DNA of 64,000 nucleotides from Streptomyces cellostaticus (GTDB lineage Bacteria; Actinomycetota; Actinomycetes; Streptomycetales; Streptomycetaceae): positions 239,720 through 303,719 of the forward strand of contig NZ_KQ948024.1 of the NCBI RefSeq assembly GCF_001513965.1, given 5' to 3'. The notes below the pieces were generated by a model that worked only from the letters and a program-made list of their open reading frames with translations, was not told the origin of the DNA and made no database searches. Shown piece after piece: positions 9,082 through 18,295 of this stretch. Made by a program: the position numbers and the translations under genes. The first letter of the stretch is position 1. Each line of letters begins with the position of its first letter.

Positions 9082-11313
9082 GTGCCCCGCTTCAGTGTCA
9101 TCGTCCCCTGTTTCAAGGTGCAGGGCTTCCTGCGCGAGTGCCTCGACTCGGTGCTGTTGCAGTCCTTCAACGACTTCGAGCTGATCGCCGTGGACGACTG
9201 CTCGCCGGACGGCTGCGGCGCGATCCTGGACGAGTACGCGGACCGCGACCCGCGCGTGAAGGTGCTGCACCTGCCGCAGAACGTCGGCCTCGGCCGCGCC
9301 CGCAACGCCGGGCTGCCGCACGCCACCGGCGACTACCTGTTCTTCCTGGACAGCGACGACACGCTCACCCCGGGCGCGCTGCGCGCCATGGCCGACCGGC
9401 TGGCGGAGGCCGGCGACCCGGACGGCCCCGATGTCCTCGTATTCGACTACGCGCGCACCTACTGGTGGGGCGGCACCCGGCGCAATGTGCTCGCGCACGT
9501 GCTCGCCGAGGCCGGCGCGGACACCTTCACGGTCGCCGACCGGCCGGAGATCCTGGACCTGCTGATGGTGGTGTGGAACAAGGTCTACCGGCGCGACTTC
9601 GTCGAGGAGAACGGCTTCGAGTTCCCGCCCGGGTACTACGAGGACACCCCCTGGACCTTCCCGGTCATGCTCAGCGCCCGCCGGATCGCCGCCCTGGACC
9701 GGATCTGCCTGAACTACCGGCAGCGCCGCCAGGGCAACATCCTGTCCACCACCAGCCGCAAGCACTTCGACATCCACGACCAGTACGAGCGGGTCTTCGC
9801 CTTCGTGGAGCGGCACGAGCAGCTGTGGAGCTGGCGGCCGTACCTGCACCGCAAGATGGGCGAGCACTGCCTGGACATCCTCGCCAAGCCGGACCGGCTG
9901 CCGCCCGCGGACAAGGCCGAGTTCTTCCGGCGTACGGCACAGCTGTTCCGCAGGCACAAGCCCGAGGGCGCCCTCCTGGACGGTGAGGTCGCCCTGCTGG
10001 AGGGCGGCTACGCGGCATACCGGCTGAAGCGGCAGGCCGCGCTGGCCGGACGGGAGGCCGGACGGCGGGCGGAGCAGACCCGCCGGACGACCGCGGCACG
10101 GGCCCGGCGCGGCTGGGCGGGGCTGCGTGCGCGCCTGCCGCTGGACCCGCACCTGGTGGTGTACTCGGCGTCCTCGCACCGGGGCGTGCTGGGCGATCCT
10201 GCGGCCGTGTACCGCAAGGCGGCCGAGATCGCCCCGCAGCTGCGCGGGGTGTGGGTGGTACGGGACGAGGAGACCGCGGCGCAGCTGCCGCCGGGCGTCG
10301 AGCACGTGATCGTGGGTTCCCGGCGCTATCTGGAGGTCACCGCGCGGGCGAACTTCTTCGTGAACGACGTCAACTGGCCCGGCTCGCTGGCCAAGCGGCC
10401 CGGGAGCGTGCACGTCCACACCCACCAGGGCACCCCGCTGAAGTACATGGGCGCCGACCTGCTGGACAAGCCCGGCGCCCGGCTCGGTTTCGACGTGCCG
10501 CAGATGCTGCGCCGGGCCGACCGCTGGGACTACAGCCTGGTCGCCAACCGCCACTCCGAGCTGGTCTGGGAGCGGGCCTACCCCTGCCACTTCGCCTCGG
10601 CGCGCACCGGCAGCCCGCGCAACGACGTGCTGGTCGGCGCCGGTGACCCGGGCGGCGGCGATTTCCGGCTGCGGCACGGCATCCCCGAGGACCACACGGT
10701 GGTGCTGTACGCGCCGACCCGCCGGGACTACCGCCGGGGCGGACACGTGGACCGGATCGACCTGGCCCGGTTCGCGGCCGACCTGGGCGAGGGCCACACG
10801 CTGGTGGTCCGGCTGCACCCGACGCTGGCGACCGGTCCCGCCCGCGGCCTGGGCCTGGCCGAGCTGGCCCGGCGCGGGATCGTGGTGGATGCGACCGACG
10901 AGCCGCACGTCGAGGAGGTGATGCTCGCCTCCGACGCGCTGCTCACCGACTACTCGGCGCTGATGTTCGACTACGCCAACCTGGACCGGCCGATCGTGGT
11001 CCATGCCGACGACTGGGCCGCGTACACCGCGAGCCGGGGCGCCTACCTCGACATCACCGCCGAGGCGCCGGGCCATGTGTCGCGCTCCTACCGGGAGCTG
11101 GCCTGGCTGTTCGCCTCCGGGTCATGGCGGGACGAGGAGTCGGCGCGGCTGCGGGCGGACTTCCGGGCGCGGTTCTGCGAGTACGACGACGGGCGGGCTG
11201 CCGAGCGGGTCGTACGGACACTGCTGCTCGGCGAGCCGATGCCCGCTGCCGAGCCGGGTGCGGTGCGGATCCCCGGTCAGAGCGTCACGGATGACCTGCT
11301 GGCCTCGAGGTGA
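9082..11313 (+). CDS. Bifunctional GT2 / TagF-type transferase (paralogue 3), altered catalytic motif
   Basis: A 743-residue paralogue starting at GTG 9082, six bases after the previous stop, with GAGGAG upstream. The GT2 half is well conserved (VIVPCFKVQ, VDDCSPDG, FFLDSDD) and close to paralogue 1. The TagF half differs at a key place: it reads HTHQGTPLK, with Gln449 (codon CAG) where paralogues 1, 2 and 4 have the His of QHGTPLK/HHGTPLK. It does have RLHPTL, the second histidine motif typical of TagF enzymes, where the others read RAHY. TDYSALMFDYANLDRP is kept. Whether the Gln removes activity or marks another substrate cannot be told from sequence. It ends 39 bp from the convergent ohr gene. 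Confidence 0.83.
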   Translation: MPRFSVIVPCFKVQGFLRECLDSVLLQSFNDFELIAVDDCSPDGCGAILDEYADRDPRVKVLHLPQNVGLGRARNAGLPHATGDYLFFLDSDDTLTPGALRAMADRLAEAGDPDGPDVLVFDYARTYWWGGTRRNVLAHVLAEAGADTFTVADRPEILDLLMVVWNKVYRRDFVEENGFEFPPGYYEDTPWTFPVMLSARRIAALDRICLNYRQRRQGNILSTTSRKHFDIHDQYERVFAFVERHEQLWSWRPYLHRKMGEHCLDILAKPDRLPPADKAEFFRRTAQLFRRHKPEGALLDGEVALLEGGYAAYRLKRQAALAGREAGRRAEQTRRTTAARARRGWAGLRARLPLDPHLVVYSASSHRGVLGDPAAVYRKAAEIAPQLRGVWVVRDEETAAQLPPGVEHVIVGSRRYLEVTARANFFVNDVNWPGSLAKRPGSVHVHTHQGTPLKYMGADLLDKPGARLGFDVPQMLRRADRWDYSLVANRHSELVWERAYPCHFASARTGSPRNDVLVGAGDPGGGDFRLRHGIPEDHTVVLYAPTRRDYRRGGHVDRIDLARFAADLGEGHTLVVRLHPTLATGPARGLGLAELARRGIVVDATDEPHVEEVMLASDALLTDYSALMFDYANLDRPIVVHADDWAAYTASRGAYLDITAEAPGHVSRSYRELAWLFASGSWRDEESARLRADFRARFCEYDDGRAAERVVRTLLLGEPMPAAEPGAVRIPGQSVTDDLLASR

Positions 11314-11352
11314 GGCCGGCAGGTCACCGACGAGACCGGCTTACTCGGTGTC

Positions 11353-11766
<414 letters not shown>

Positions 11767-11820
11767 GAAGACCATCCCTCTGGAGTGTGGGGTTCGTTGC
11801 AACCACAAGTAGAGCACACG

Positions 11821-11842
11821 ATTAAGTTGTGCACAACTCAAT
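11821..11842. promoter_or_regulatory. Probable OhrR operator between ohr and ohrR
   Basis: A near-perfect 22-bp inverted repeat centred on the perfect 12-bp palindrome GTTGTGCACAAC, with flanks ATTAA and TCAAT that are symmetric apart from one position. It lies 26 bp before the ohrR ATG and 55 bp before the ohr ATG, in an AT-rich stretch, so it could control both promoters. Confidence 0.8.
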
Positions 11843-11867
11843 GGCTCGCAAGAGCTACCCTGGAACC

Positions 11868-12353
11868 ATGACCGCCACCCAGACCCCCGCCCCCGAGGCG
11901 GACTGGCTCCGCCTGGACCGCCAGATCTGCTTCTCGCTGCACGCGGCGTCCCGCGCCTTCAACAGCGTCTACCGCGTGATCCTCAAGGACCTCGGGCTCA
12001 CCTACCCGCAGTACCTGGTGATGCTGGTGCTGTGGGAGCAGGGCGACCTGCCGGTCAAGAAGCTCGGCGAGCATCTGCGCCTCGACTCCGGCACGCTGTC
12101 ACCGCTGGTCAAGCGGCTGGAGGGGGCCGGTCTGGTGCGGCGCGAGCGCAGCGCGCACGACGAGCGGTCGGTACAGGTGCGGCTGACCGGGGAGGGCGCT
12201 GCGCTGCGCGAGCGGGCCCTTCAGGTGCCGCGCCGCATCATGGCGGCGACGGGCTTCGAGCTGACCGAGATCGGCGAGCTGCGCGAACGCCTGGACCGGC
12301 TGACGGCCGCGCTGGACACGGCGGCCCTGGAAGAGGCTCCCGAGCACCACTGA
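11868..12353 (+). CDS. ohrR: MarR-family organic hydroperoxide sensor
   Basis: A winged-helix repressor of 161 residues. The conserved sensor cysteine is C21 in QICFSLHAASR, followed by LTYPQYLVMLVLW and the recognition helix region LRLDSGTLSPLVKRLE, all typical of OhrR. Oxidation of that cysteine releases DNA and turns on ohr (family knowledge). ATG 11868 is chosen because upstream in-frame starts would lie in the operator. The 3' end overlaps by 116 bp the open frame of the convergent membrane glycosyltransferase. Confidence 0.93.
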   Translation: MTATQTPAPEADWLRLDRQICFSLHAASRAFNSVYRVILKDLGLTYPQYLVMLVLWEQGDLPVKKLGEHLRLDSGTLSPLVKRLEGAGLVRRERSAHDERSVQVRLTGEGAALRERALQVPRRIMAATGFELTEIGELRERLDRLTAALDTAALEEAPEHH

Positions 12354-14103
12354 CCCGGCTCGGGCGGACGTAGAGCCGGATGCTCACATCGCCCTGCACC
12401 AACTCCTGCCCGGGGACGAACTCCCGCTCCAGGACGGCGAGTTTGGCCCGCTCGGCGGAACTGCCCGGCGTCCAGCGCCCGGCGAGCAGATCCCGGTCGG
12501 CGAGGACCCACACCCGGTCGAGCCGGGCCATCCGTCGGCTCAGGACGCCCGGACCCACCTCCCGCCCGTACAGCGTCCCGGACTCGGCCCCGCCCTCCGC
12601 CAGCGCCACGTCCCGGGCCCCCCGGAACGCCCCCGGGTAGGCAAGAGCCACGTTCCGCGCCTGCACCGGCACAAAGAGCACGGGGTCCCCGGCCCGCAAC
12701 TCCCGCGCGGCAACCCGGGAGACAGCGGCGAGGTCATCGGGCCGACGGGCAGGACTGCGGTCGTCCCGGAGCAGGGGAAGCTGCTGGACGAGAACGAGAG
12801 CAAGGGCGAGAACACCGGTCAGGGAGACCAGCAACTGCGGTGCCGGGTGCCTTTCCGGCGTCCCGTCGTCGTGTGGGCAGTCGTTCCGCAGGGCGATGGG
12901 GGTCCCCCCGCTCGAGCGAAGCCGAGAGTGAGGGAGGGCGGGCACACGACGACCACCGGCCGACAGGCGGCCGACGACCCCCGCCACCCGATCCGCCCCC
13001 GCCGCCACCAACACCGGCGCCCCCGACAGGGCATACAGCACGTACCGGTCGACGTACAGCGGCGAGACCTGCGACGCCAGTATCAGCGCAACCGGCGGCA
13101 CCACGGCCAACGGAAGACAGACCCCCGCACAGGTCACCTCGCCCCGCCGCCCCACCACCCCCACCAGCCCCAGCACCGCCAGCCCGAGACACGCCCAGTA
13201 CACCCCGTCCGTCGGTCCGAGAAACGTCCGCAGCAACCCCTGCGCCGTCTCCACGGTCGGCTCCCGCAACCACGCCACCTGCGCCGACTGCTCACGCGAG
13301 ACGAGGACCATCGGCAGCAGCGCGAGCGACACCGCGCCTGCCGCACACCCCCACCCCCGCCACGCCCGCACCCCCGCCCGGGCCAGCGCCAGCGACACCG
13401 CGTGGGCGAGCAGCAGCAGGACCGCGAACTCGTGCAGCCAGCAGGTGAGGCCGAGGACGGCGCCGTAGACCCACCAGGAACCCCCCTGCACGGCCCGGAC
13501 GAACAGCAGTGTCGCCCCCGTGGCGCCGACCGCGACCAGGGCGTAGGAGCGGCCCTCCTGCGCGTAGTGACCGGCCATCGGCGTGATCGCGTACAGCAGC
13601 CCGGCCCACAGCCCGACGCGCGGCCGGACCAGCCGGGTGCCGAGCGCGGCCACCAGGCCCGCGGTGGCCGCCGCCGCACAGACGGACGGAAGCCTGAGGA
13701 CGACCTCGCCGGGGTGGACGGCGAGGACGGCGTGCATGAGGAGGTAGTACAGGCCGTGCACCGCGTCCACCCCGTGCAGCAGCCGCCAGATCTGCGGCGC
13801 CGTACGGCCCGCGACCTGGAAGGTGACCGCCTCGTCACGCCACATCGCGCCGCGGTCGAGACCCCAGAGCCCGAGCGCGAGCATCACCAGCACGGGCACC
13901 GACACGGCGACCGCGCGCCGGTCGCGCGACGGGACGTGGCCCGGCGCATCGGGCGCACTCGGCGCACCGCCCGCCGCGTCGGTCGTTGCACCGGTCGGTA
14001 CGACGGCTGCCGCTGCTGCCGCCCTGCGTGACGGTGGTTTCCCCTGAGGCCTGACGTTCACCACGGCTCGATCTTTTGCGATTAGCCAATCTTTTCCGCT
14101 CAT
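12238..14103 (-). CDS. GT-C family integral membrane glycosyltransferase (PMT/ArnT-like)
   Basis: A polytopic membrane protein of about 621 residues. After a basic, Ala-rich N-terminus comes a first membrane segment (VSVPVLVMLALGLWGL), then the acidic loop motif MWRDEAVT that GT-C enzymes place just after helix 1. About ten more hydrophobic segments and a soluble C-terminal part follow. Such enzymes take polyprenyl-phosphate sugars and act on the outer face of the membrane. ATG 14103 is the likely start, though the ribosome-binding site is weak. Two oddities: an 89-bp dispersed repeat lies inside the coding region in frame, and the last 38 codons (Arg/Pro/Ser-rich) run antisense into ohrR. 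The C-terminal tail may therefore be non-native. Confidence 0.75.
   Translation of the reverse strand: MSGKDWLIAKDRAVVNVRPQGKPPSRRAAAAAAVVPTGATTDAAGGAPSAPDAPGHVPSRDRRAVAVSVPVLVMLALGLWGLDRGAMWRDEAVTFQVAGRTAPQIWRLLHGVDAVHGLYYLLMHAVLAVHPGEVVLRLPSVCAAAATAGLVAALGTRLVRPRVGLWAGLLYAITPMAGHYAQEGRSYALVAVGATGATLLFVRAVQGGSWWVYGAVLGLTCWLHEFAVLLLLAHAVSLALARAGVRAWRGWGCAAGAVSLALLPMVLVSREQSAQVAWLREPTVETAQGLLRTFLGPTDGVYWACLGLAVLGLVGVVGRRGEVTCAGVCLPLAVVPPVALILASQVSPLYVDRYVLYALSGAPVLVAAGADRVAGVVGRLSAGGRRVPALPHSRLRSSGGTPIALRNDCPHDDGTPERHPAPQLLVSLTGVLALALVLVQQLPLLRDDRSPARRPDDLAAVSRVAARELRAGDPVLFVPVQARNVALAYPGAFRGARDVALAEGGAESGTLYGREVGPGVLSRRMARLDRVWVLADRDLLAGRWTPGSSAERAKLAVLEREFVPGQELVQGDVSIRLYVRPSRVSGAREPLPGPPCPARPSAGPGVRAARRSRSARSPSPP
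12865..12953. repeat. Dispersed palindromic repeat inside a coding region
   Basis: An 89-bp segment bounded by perfect 11-bp inverted repeats, GTCGTCGTGTG and CACACGACGAC. Its interior (GGGGGTCCCCCCGCTCGAGC then GAAGCCGAGAGTGAGGGAGG) resembles, from memory, a small repeat normally found between Streptomyces genes. Here it is translated within the GT-C gene as a hydrophilic insert (LPHSRLRSSGG then TPIALRNDCPHDD) between two membrane segments. Confidence 0.7.
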
Positions 14104-14155
14104 TGACGGCGTATCGGCATGGATACACCATCCGCCCACATTAGGCTCCCACGTG

Positions 14156-15427
14156 ATGAACCGTCCCCGTGTCACCCCCGGCCCGGTCCTCGCCCTCACC
14201 GCCGTCTGGCTCGCCACCCGCGCGCTGATGCTGTGGCTGCTGACCCACGACAGTGCACGCCTGCTCGGCGGGGGTTCGGTGACGCGTGAGGTGTGGCGGT
14301 TGTACGTCCACTGGTACGGCGTCCTGGGCCACGGCGCGTTCCCGGCACACGACACCACGTGGCAGTACCCGCCCGGCGCGGGCGTGGTGCTGCTGGCGCC
14401 GGGCCTGCTGCCGTGGTTGACGTACTTTCAGGCGTTCGTGGTGCTGACGCTGGCCGCGGACGCGCTGGTCGCGACGGCACTGGTCCGCGCGGGGACGCGG
14501 CCGGGCCGGAGCCTGCTCGGCGCGGCCCTGTGGACCGGCGGTCTGCCGCTGCTGCTGCACCTGCCGCTCGCGCGCTACGACGTGCAGGTGACCGCGCTCG
14601 CCGTCCTCTCCTTGTTGGCGTTGGCGCGTTCCCCACGCGCGGGCGGTGTGTACGGGGCGCTGGGCGCGCTGGTGAAGGTGTGGCCGGCGCTGGTGCTGCT
14701 GGGGACGCCCCGGGAGCGTACGACCCGGACGGCGTGGACGTGGGCGACGGCGGGCGGGGCCGCCGCCCTGGCCCTCTTGGCGGTGTCGTTCAACAATCCG
14801 CTCGCCTTCGTGCGGGAGCAGGGCGGCCGGGGCGTGCAGATCGAGTCGCTCGGCGGTACGGCGCTCAACCTCGCGCGGCACGCCGGCTGGCCCGGCCGGG
14901 CCCAGTACCGGTATGGCGCGATCGAACTGGCCGGTCCGCACGTGACCGCCGTCACCACCGCCTCCCTCACGTGCACGGCGGCCGCCTTCGGGCTGCTGCT
15001 GCTGTGGCGGGTGCGGGCGCGGCGCTGGAGCGAGGCCACGCCGTTCGACGCCGCGCTGAGCGCGGTGCTGCTGTTCACCGTCACCAGCCGGGTCATCAGC
15101 CCCCAGTACATGATCTGGCTGCTCGGCCTGGCCGCCGTGTGCCTCACCTCGCGGTACACGAGCCAGCGCCCGGTGGCCCTGCTGGTCCTCGCGGCGAGCG
15201 CGCTGAGCAGCGTGGCCTTCCCGATGTTCTACCGTGAGGTGGTCGACGGCACCTGGACGGGCTGCCTGCTGATGCTGGCCCGCAACGCAACGCTGGCGGC
15301 CGCCGCGGTGCTGTCCTTCGTCCGGCTGTGGCGCTCCACGCGGCCGTCCGCGGGAAATACCGTGCCCGCGAGGGAACCCCGACCCGATTCCGACCGTCTT
15401 CAGGATCGAGCGCTAAGCGTCTCTTAA
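14156..15427 (+). CDS. GT87-type integral membrane mannosyltransferase-like protein
   Basis: A polytopic membrane protein of about 423 residues with a GT87 (DUF2029)-like layout. The first hydrophobic segment is VLALTAVWLATRALMLWLL. An extracytoplasmic loop follows with the WQYPPGAGV motif, then a chain of segments including LARYDVQVTALAVLSLLAL and VKVWPALVLLG. The YPP and RYD motifs are typical of the polyprenol-dependent mannosyltransferases of actinobacteria. GTG 14153 and ATG 14156 are both possible starts. It is divergent from the GT-C gene at 12238-14103, so the two probably share the 52-bp promoter region. The C-terminal 35 residues are charged and cytoplasmic. The substrate is unknown. 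Confidence 0.8.
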   Translation: MNRPRVTPGPVLALTAVWLATRALMLWLLTHDSARLLGGGSVTREVWRLYVHWYGVLGHGAFPAHDTTWQYPPGAGVVLLAPGLLPWLTYFQAFVVLTLAADALVATALVRAGTRPGRSLLGAALWTGGLPLLLHLPLARYDVQVTALAVLSLLALARSPRAGGVYGALGALVKVWPALVLLGTPRERTTRTAWTWATAGGAAALALLAVSFNNPLAFVREQGGRGVQIESLGGTALNLARHAGWPGRAQYRYGAIELAGPHVTAVTTASLTCTAAAFGLLLLWRVRARRWSEATPFDAALSAVLLFTVTSRVISPQYMIWLLGLAAVCLTSRYTSQRPVALLVLAASALSSVAFPMFYREVVDGTWTGCLLMLARNATLAAAAVLSFVRLWRSTRPSAGNTVPAREPRPDSDRLQDRALSVS

Positions 15428-15471
15428 CGGGTTATTACCGAACATTTCTACGCTCCCGGCTCGTGGACCCC

Positions 15472-17082
15472 ATGCATCCAGACCTGCCAGACCCGCAGCC
15501 GACCCCCCAGGTCGGTGTCGTCGTCATCGGCTACAACGACGCCGCCCATGTGGCCGAAGCCGTGCGCTCGGCGCTCGATCAGGGGCCGGCCGTCGGTGAG
15601 GTCGTCGCCGTGGACGACTGCTCCACCGACGGCAGCGGCGAGCTGCTCGCCCGCCTTGCCGCCGAGGAGCCCAGACTGCGGGTGGTGCGCCGGGAGGTGA
15701 ACAGCGGGGGCTGCGGCAGCCCGCGCAACACCGGGATCGACGCGGTGACGATGCCGTACGTGATGTTCCTGGACAGCGACGACGTGCTGCCGCCCGGTGC
15801 GGTGGACGCGCTGCTGGCGGCGGCCGCACGGGCGCGCGCCGAGGTCACGAGCGGCCTGTGCGTGCGCCGGGAGCTGCCCTCGGGGAGCGAACAGCCCTGG
15901 CAGGCACCCCTCTACACGGTGCAGACCGTTCTCGCGCGCCCCTCGCAGCGCCCCCGTCTGGTCCACGACACGCTGTGCGTCAACAAGCTGTACAGGACCG
16001 ACTTCCTGCGCGAGCACGACATCCGCTTCCCCGAAGGGCGCTTCCTCTACGAGGACATCGTCTTCACGGCGCGGGTGCTGGCCGCCGCGCCGCGCATCGC
16101 GCTCGTACCGGACCGCGTGTACGTGTGGCACGTGCGCCGGTCCGCCGAGCAGTTGTCGCTCTCCCTGGACCGAGGGCGCATCGACAACTGGAAGGCGCGT
16201 ACGGAGGCGTGCGCGCTGGCGTACGACATTCTGCTGAGCGCCGGCCAGAAGGAGCTGGCGCGGGCCGCGCGGGCCAAGTTCCTGGACCACGAGGTGCGGA
16301 TGTACGCGCGCGAGCTGGGGTTGCGCGATGCGGACTACCAGCGCGCGTGGTGGGAACACACCCGCGAGTACCTCGAGCGCTACGACGCCGCCGACTGGGA
16401 GCTGAACCCGGGTGCACCCGGCCGGCTGCTCGCCCGGGTCATCGTGGAGTCCCCCGAGCCGGGCGACCTGCCCCGGCTGAAGGAGCTGGCCGCCCGCCCG
16501 GCCCGGCTGCTCCCGCCCTACGCCCGCACCCCCGACGGCACGCCCGTCTGGTCCGACGGCCTCCCCCAGGTCACCCTCACCCCCTTCCTGACCCGCCCGA
16601 CCCGCCTCCTGCCGCTCGCCGTGGACGGCGAACTGCACCCACGCGCGCGTGGCGCCCGCCTGTGTCTGCGGCTGCACGAGCTGTACGGGCGGATGGCCGA
16701 GGCCGGGCCGCAGGAGGTGGAGGCGGAGTGGCAGTGCAGGGAGAACGGGCGCACGGCCCAGCGCGCGACGACCGCCTTCGCACCCTCGGGCGAGGACAGC
16801 TGGTCCGCCGAGGTGCCCGTCGACCTGGCCGCGCTCGGCGTGGGCACCTGGGACCTGAACCTGACCGTGCGCTTCGCGGACGGCACGCACCGGGACGTCA
16901 CGGCGCACGCCCTGACGGGCGCCGGCCGGCTGCGCCGCCGCGCCGTCCCGAGCGCCCGGCACGGCGTGCTGCTGGTCCAGCCGTACGCCACGCACTCCGG
17001 TGCGCTGGCACTGCGCATGGCCACCGGGCTGCGCGGAGTCATGAAGATCGCCCGTGGACGGCTCCGCCGCCTGCTTCACTGA
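15472..17082 (+). CDS. GT2 glycosyltransferase with C-terminal beta-rich domain
   Basis: A cytoplasmic GT-A-fold transferase of 536 residues. The N-terminal half shows VGVVVIGYNDAAH, VDDCSTDG, GGCGSPRNTGID and the metal motif MFLDSDD, followed by the acceptor-region motif FLYEDIVF. Residues about 370-520 lack transferase motifs and look like an all-beta domain (TVRFADGTHRDV). The GT2 gene at 23190 has the same two-part layout, so they are probably paralogues working on the same polymer. ATG 15472 is chosen by alignment of the GT2 start; GTG 15463 is an alternative and neither has a strong ribosome-binding site. It is followed 78 bp later by galE. Confidence 0.85.
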   Translation: MHPDLPDPQPTPQVGVVVIGYNDAAHVAEAVRSALDQGPAVGEVVAVDDCSTDGSGELLARLAAEEPRLRVVRREVNSGGCGSPRNTGIDAVTMPYVMFLDSDDVLPPGAVDALLAAAARARAEVTSGLCVRRELPSGSEQPWQAPLYTVQTVLARPSQRPRLVHDTLCVNKLYRTDFLREHDIRFPEGRFLYEDIVFTARVLAAAPRIALVPDRVYVWHVRRSAEQLSLSLDRGRIDNWKARTEACALAYDILLSAGQKELARAARAKFLDHEVRMYARELGLRDADYQRAWWEHTREYLERYDAADWELNPGAPGRLLARVIVESPEPGDLPRLKELAARPARLLPPYARTPDGTPVWSDGLPQVTLTPFLTRPTRLLPLAVDGELHPRARGARLCLRLHELYGRMAEAGPQEVEAEWQCRENGRTAQRATTAFAPSGEDSWSAEVPVDLAALGVGTWDLNLTVRFADGTHRDVTAHALTGAGRLRRRAVPSARHGVLLVQPYATHSGALALRMATGLRGVMKIARGRLRRLLH

Positions 17083-17160
17083 GCACCGGGCTGCACCGAC
17101 AGACACGGGACTGAGAGCCACCGGCCGCCACAGGCCGGTCGATGAGGGGACAAGCGGTAC

Positions 17161-18141
17161 ATGACCTGGCTGATCACCGGCGGCGCCGGATACATCGGGG
17201 CGCACGTCGTACGCGCGATGGCCGAGGCGGGCGAGCGGACGGTGGTCTACGACGACCTGTCCACCGGCGTCGCCGAGCGCGTGCCCCAGGAGGTGCCGCT
17301 GGTCGTGGGCTCCGTCCTGGACGGCGAGAAACTGGCCCGCACCCTCGCCGAGCACGAGGTCACCGGGGTCGTCCACCTCGCGGCGAAGAAGCAGGTGGGC
17401 GAGTCCGTGGACCTGCCGCTGCACTACTACCGGGAGAACGTGGAGGGCCTGCGCGTCCTGCTGGAGGCGGTGACGGCCGCGCAGGTGCCGTCGTTCCTGT
17501 TCTCGTCGTCGGCGGCGGTGTACGGCATGCCGGACGTGGACCTCGTGACCGAGGAGACCCCCTGTCTCCCCCTCTCCCCCTACGGCGAGACCAAGCTGGC
17601 CGGCGAGTGGCTGGTCCGCGCGACGGGCCGGGCGACGAGCCTGGCGACCGCGTCCCTGCGCTACTTCAACGTGGCGGGCGCGGCCACCCCCGCCCTGGCG
17701 GACACGGGCGTCTTCAACCTCGTCCCGATGGTCTTCGAGAAGCTCACCGAGGGCGCACCCCCGCGCATCTTCGGCGACGACTACCCGACCCCCGACGGCA
17801 CCTGTGTCCGCGACTACATCCACGTGGTCGACCTGGCCGAGGCCCATGTCACGGTCGCCCGCGCCCTGCGTTCCACTCCCGGCCACGACCTGACCCTCAA
17901 CATCGGCCGTGGGGAGGGCGTTTCGGTCCGCGAGATGATCGACCAGATCAACGCGGTCACCGGCTACGACCGTCCCCCCACCGTCACCCCGCGCCGCCCC
18001 GGCGACCCCGCCCGGGTCGTCGCCTCCGCCGACCGCATCGCCACGGAACTGGGCTGGACGGCGAAGTACGACGTCGAGGACATGATCACCTCGGCCTGGG
18101 AGGGCTGGGTACGGCTGCACCCGGAGGCGGCACGGTCGTAA
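17161..18141 (+). CDS. galE: UDP-glucose 4-epimerase-like SDR enzyme
   Basis: An extended short-chain dehydrogenase of 326 residues, normal length for GalE. The NAD-binding GGAGYIGAH is at residues 7-15, the catalytic Ser lies in FSSSAAVYG, and the Tyr/Lys pair is in SPYGETK. LRYFNVAGA and the substrate region CVRDYIHVVDLA are also typical. It interconverts UDP-glucose and UDP-galactose or a related pair. Its position between glycopolymer genes suggests it supplies a nucleotide sugar to the neighbouring transferases. It is convergent with the TetR gene, with a strong hairpin between them. Confidence 0.92.
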   Translation: MTWLITGGAGYIGAHVVRAMAEAGERTVVYDDLSTGVAERVPQEVPLVVGSVLDGEKLARTLAEHEVTGVVHLAAKKQVGESVDLPLHYYRENVEGLRVLLEAVTAAQVPSFLFSSSAAVYGMPDVDLVTEETPCLPLSPYGETKLAGEWLVRATGRATSLATASLRYFNVAGAATPALADTGVFNLVPMVFEKLTEGAPPRIFGDDYPTPDGTCVRDYIHVVDLAEAHVTVARALRSTPGHDLTLNIGRGEGVSVREMIDQINAVTGYDRPPTVTPRRPGDPARVVASADRIATELGWTAKYDVEDMITSAWEGWVRLHPEAARS

Positions 18142-18230
18142 CCTCGGCGGAGGGCACGTCGCCCGGACAGCCGCCGTTGCGGTGCGGGCCGTCCCCGACT
18201 GCGGACACCTTGTGGCCGCTCGCGCAGTTC

Positions 18231-18254
18231 CCCGCGCCCCTTCGGGGGCGCGGG
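18231..18254. terminator. Bidirectional hairpin between galE and tetR (dispersed repeat)
   Basis: A perfect 10-bp stem, CCCGCGCCCC with GGGGCGCGGG, around a TTCG tetraloop. The preceding GCGCAGTTCCCC makes it a member of the dispersed repeat also seen near 24893 and 33327. The following bases to about 18290 (GCGAAACTCACCCCCGCCCA) match the tail of the second repeat family at 25050 and 35555. Confidence 0.85.
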
Positions 18255-18295
18255 CGAGCGAAACTCACCCCCGCCCAGGCACAGCACCGCGGCCC

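Noticed and set aside
7054..11076. A 1340-codon minus-strand frame opposite TagF-like paralogues 2 and 3
   Set aside because: Antisense shadow with repetitive Val/Gly/Arg composition; the plus-strand genes have clear motifs.
11868..12353. A frameshift or defect in ohrR
   Set aside because: The protein is full length with the sensor Cys and complete winged helix; only the convergent neighbour looks extended.
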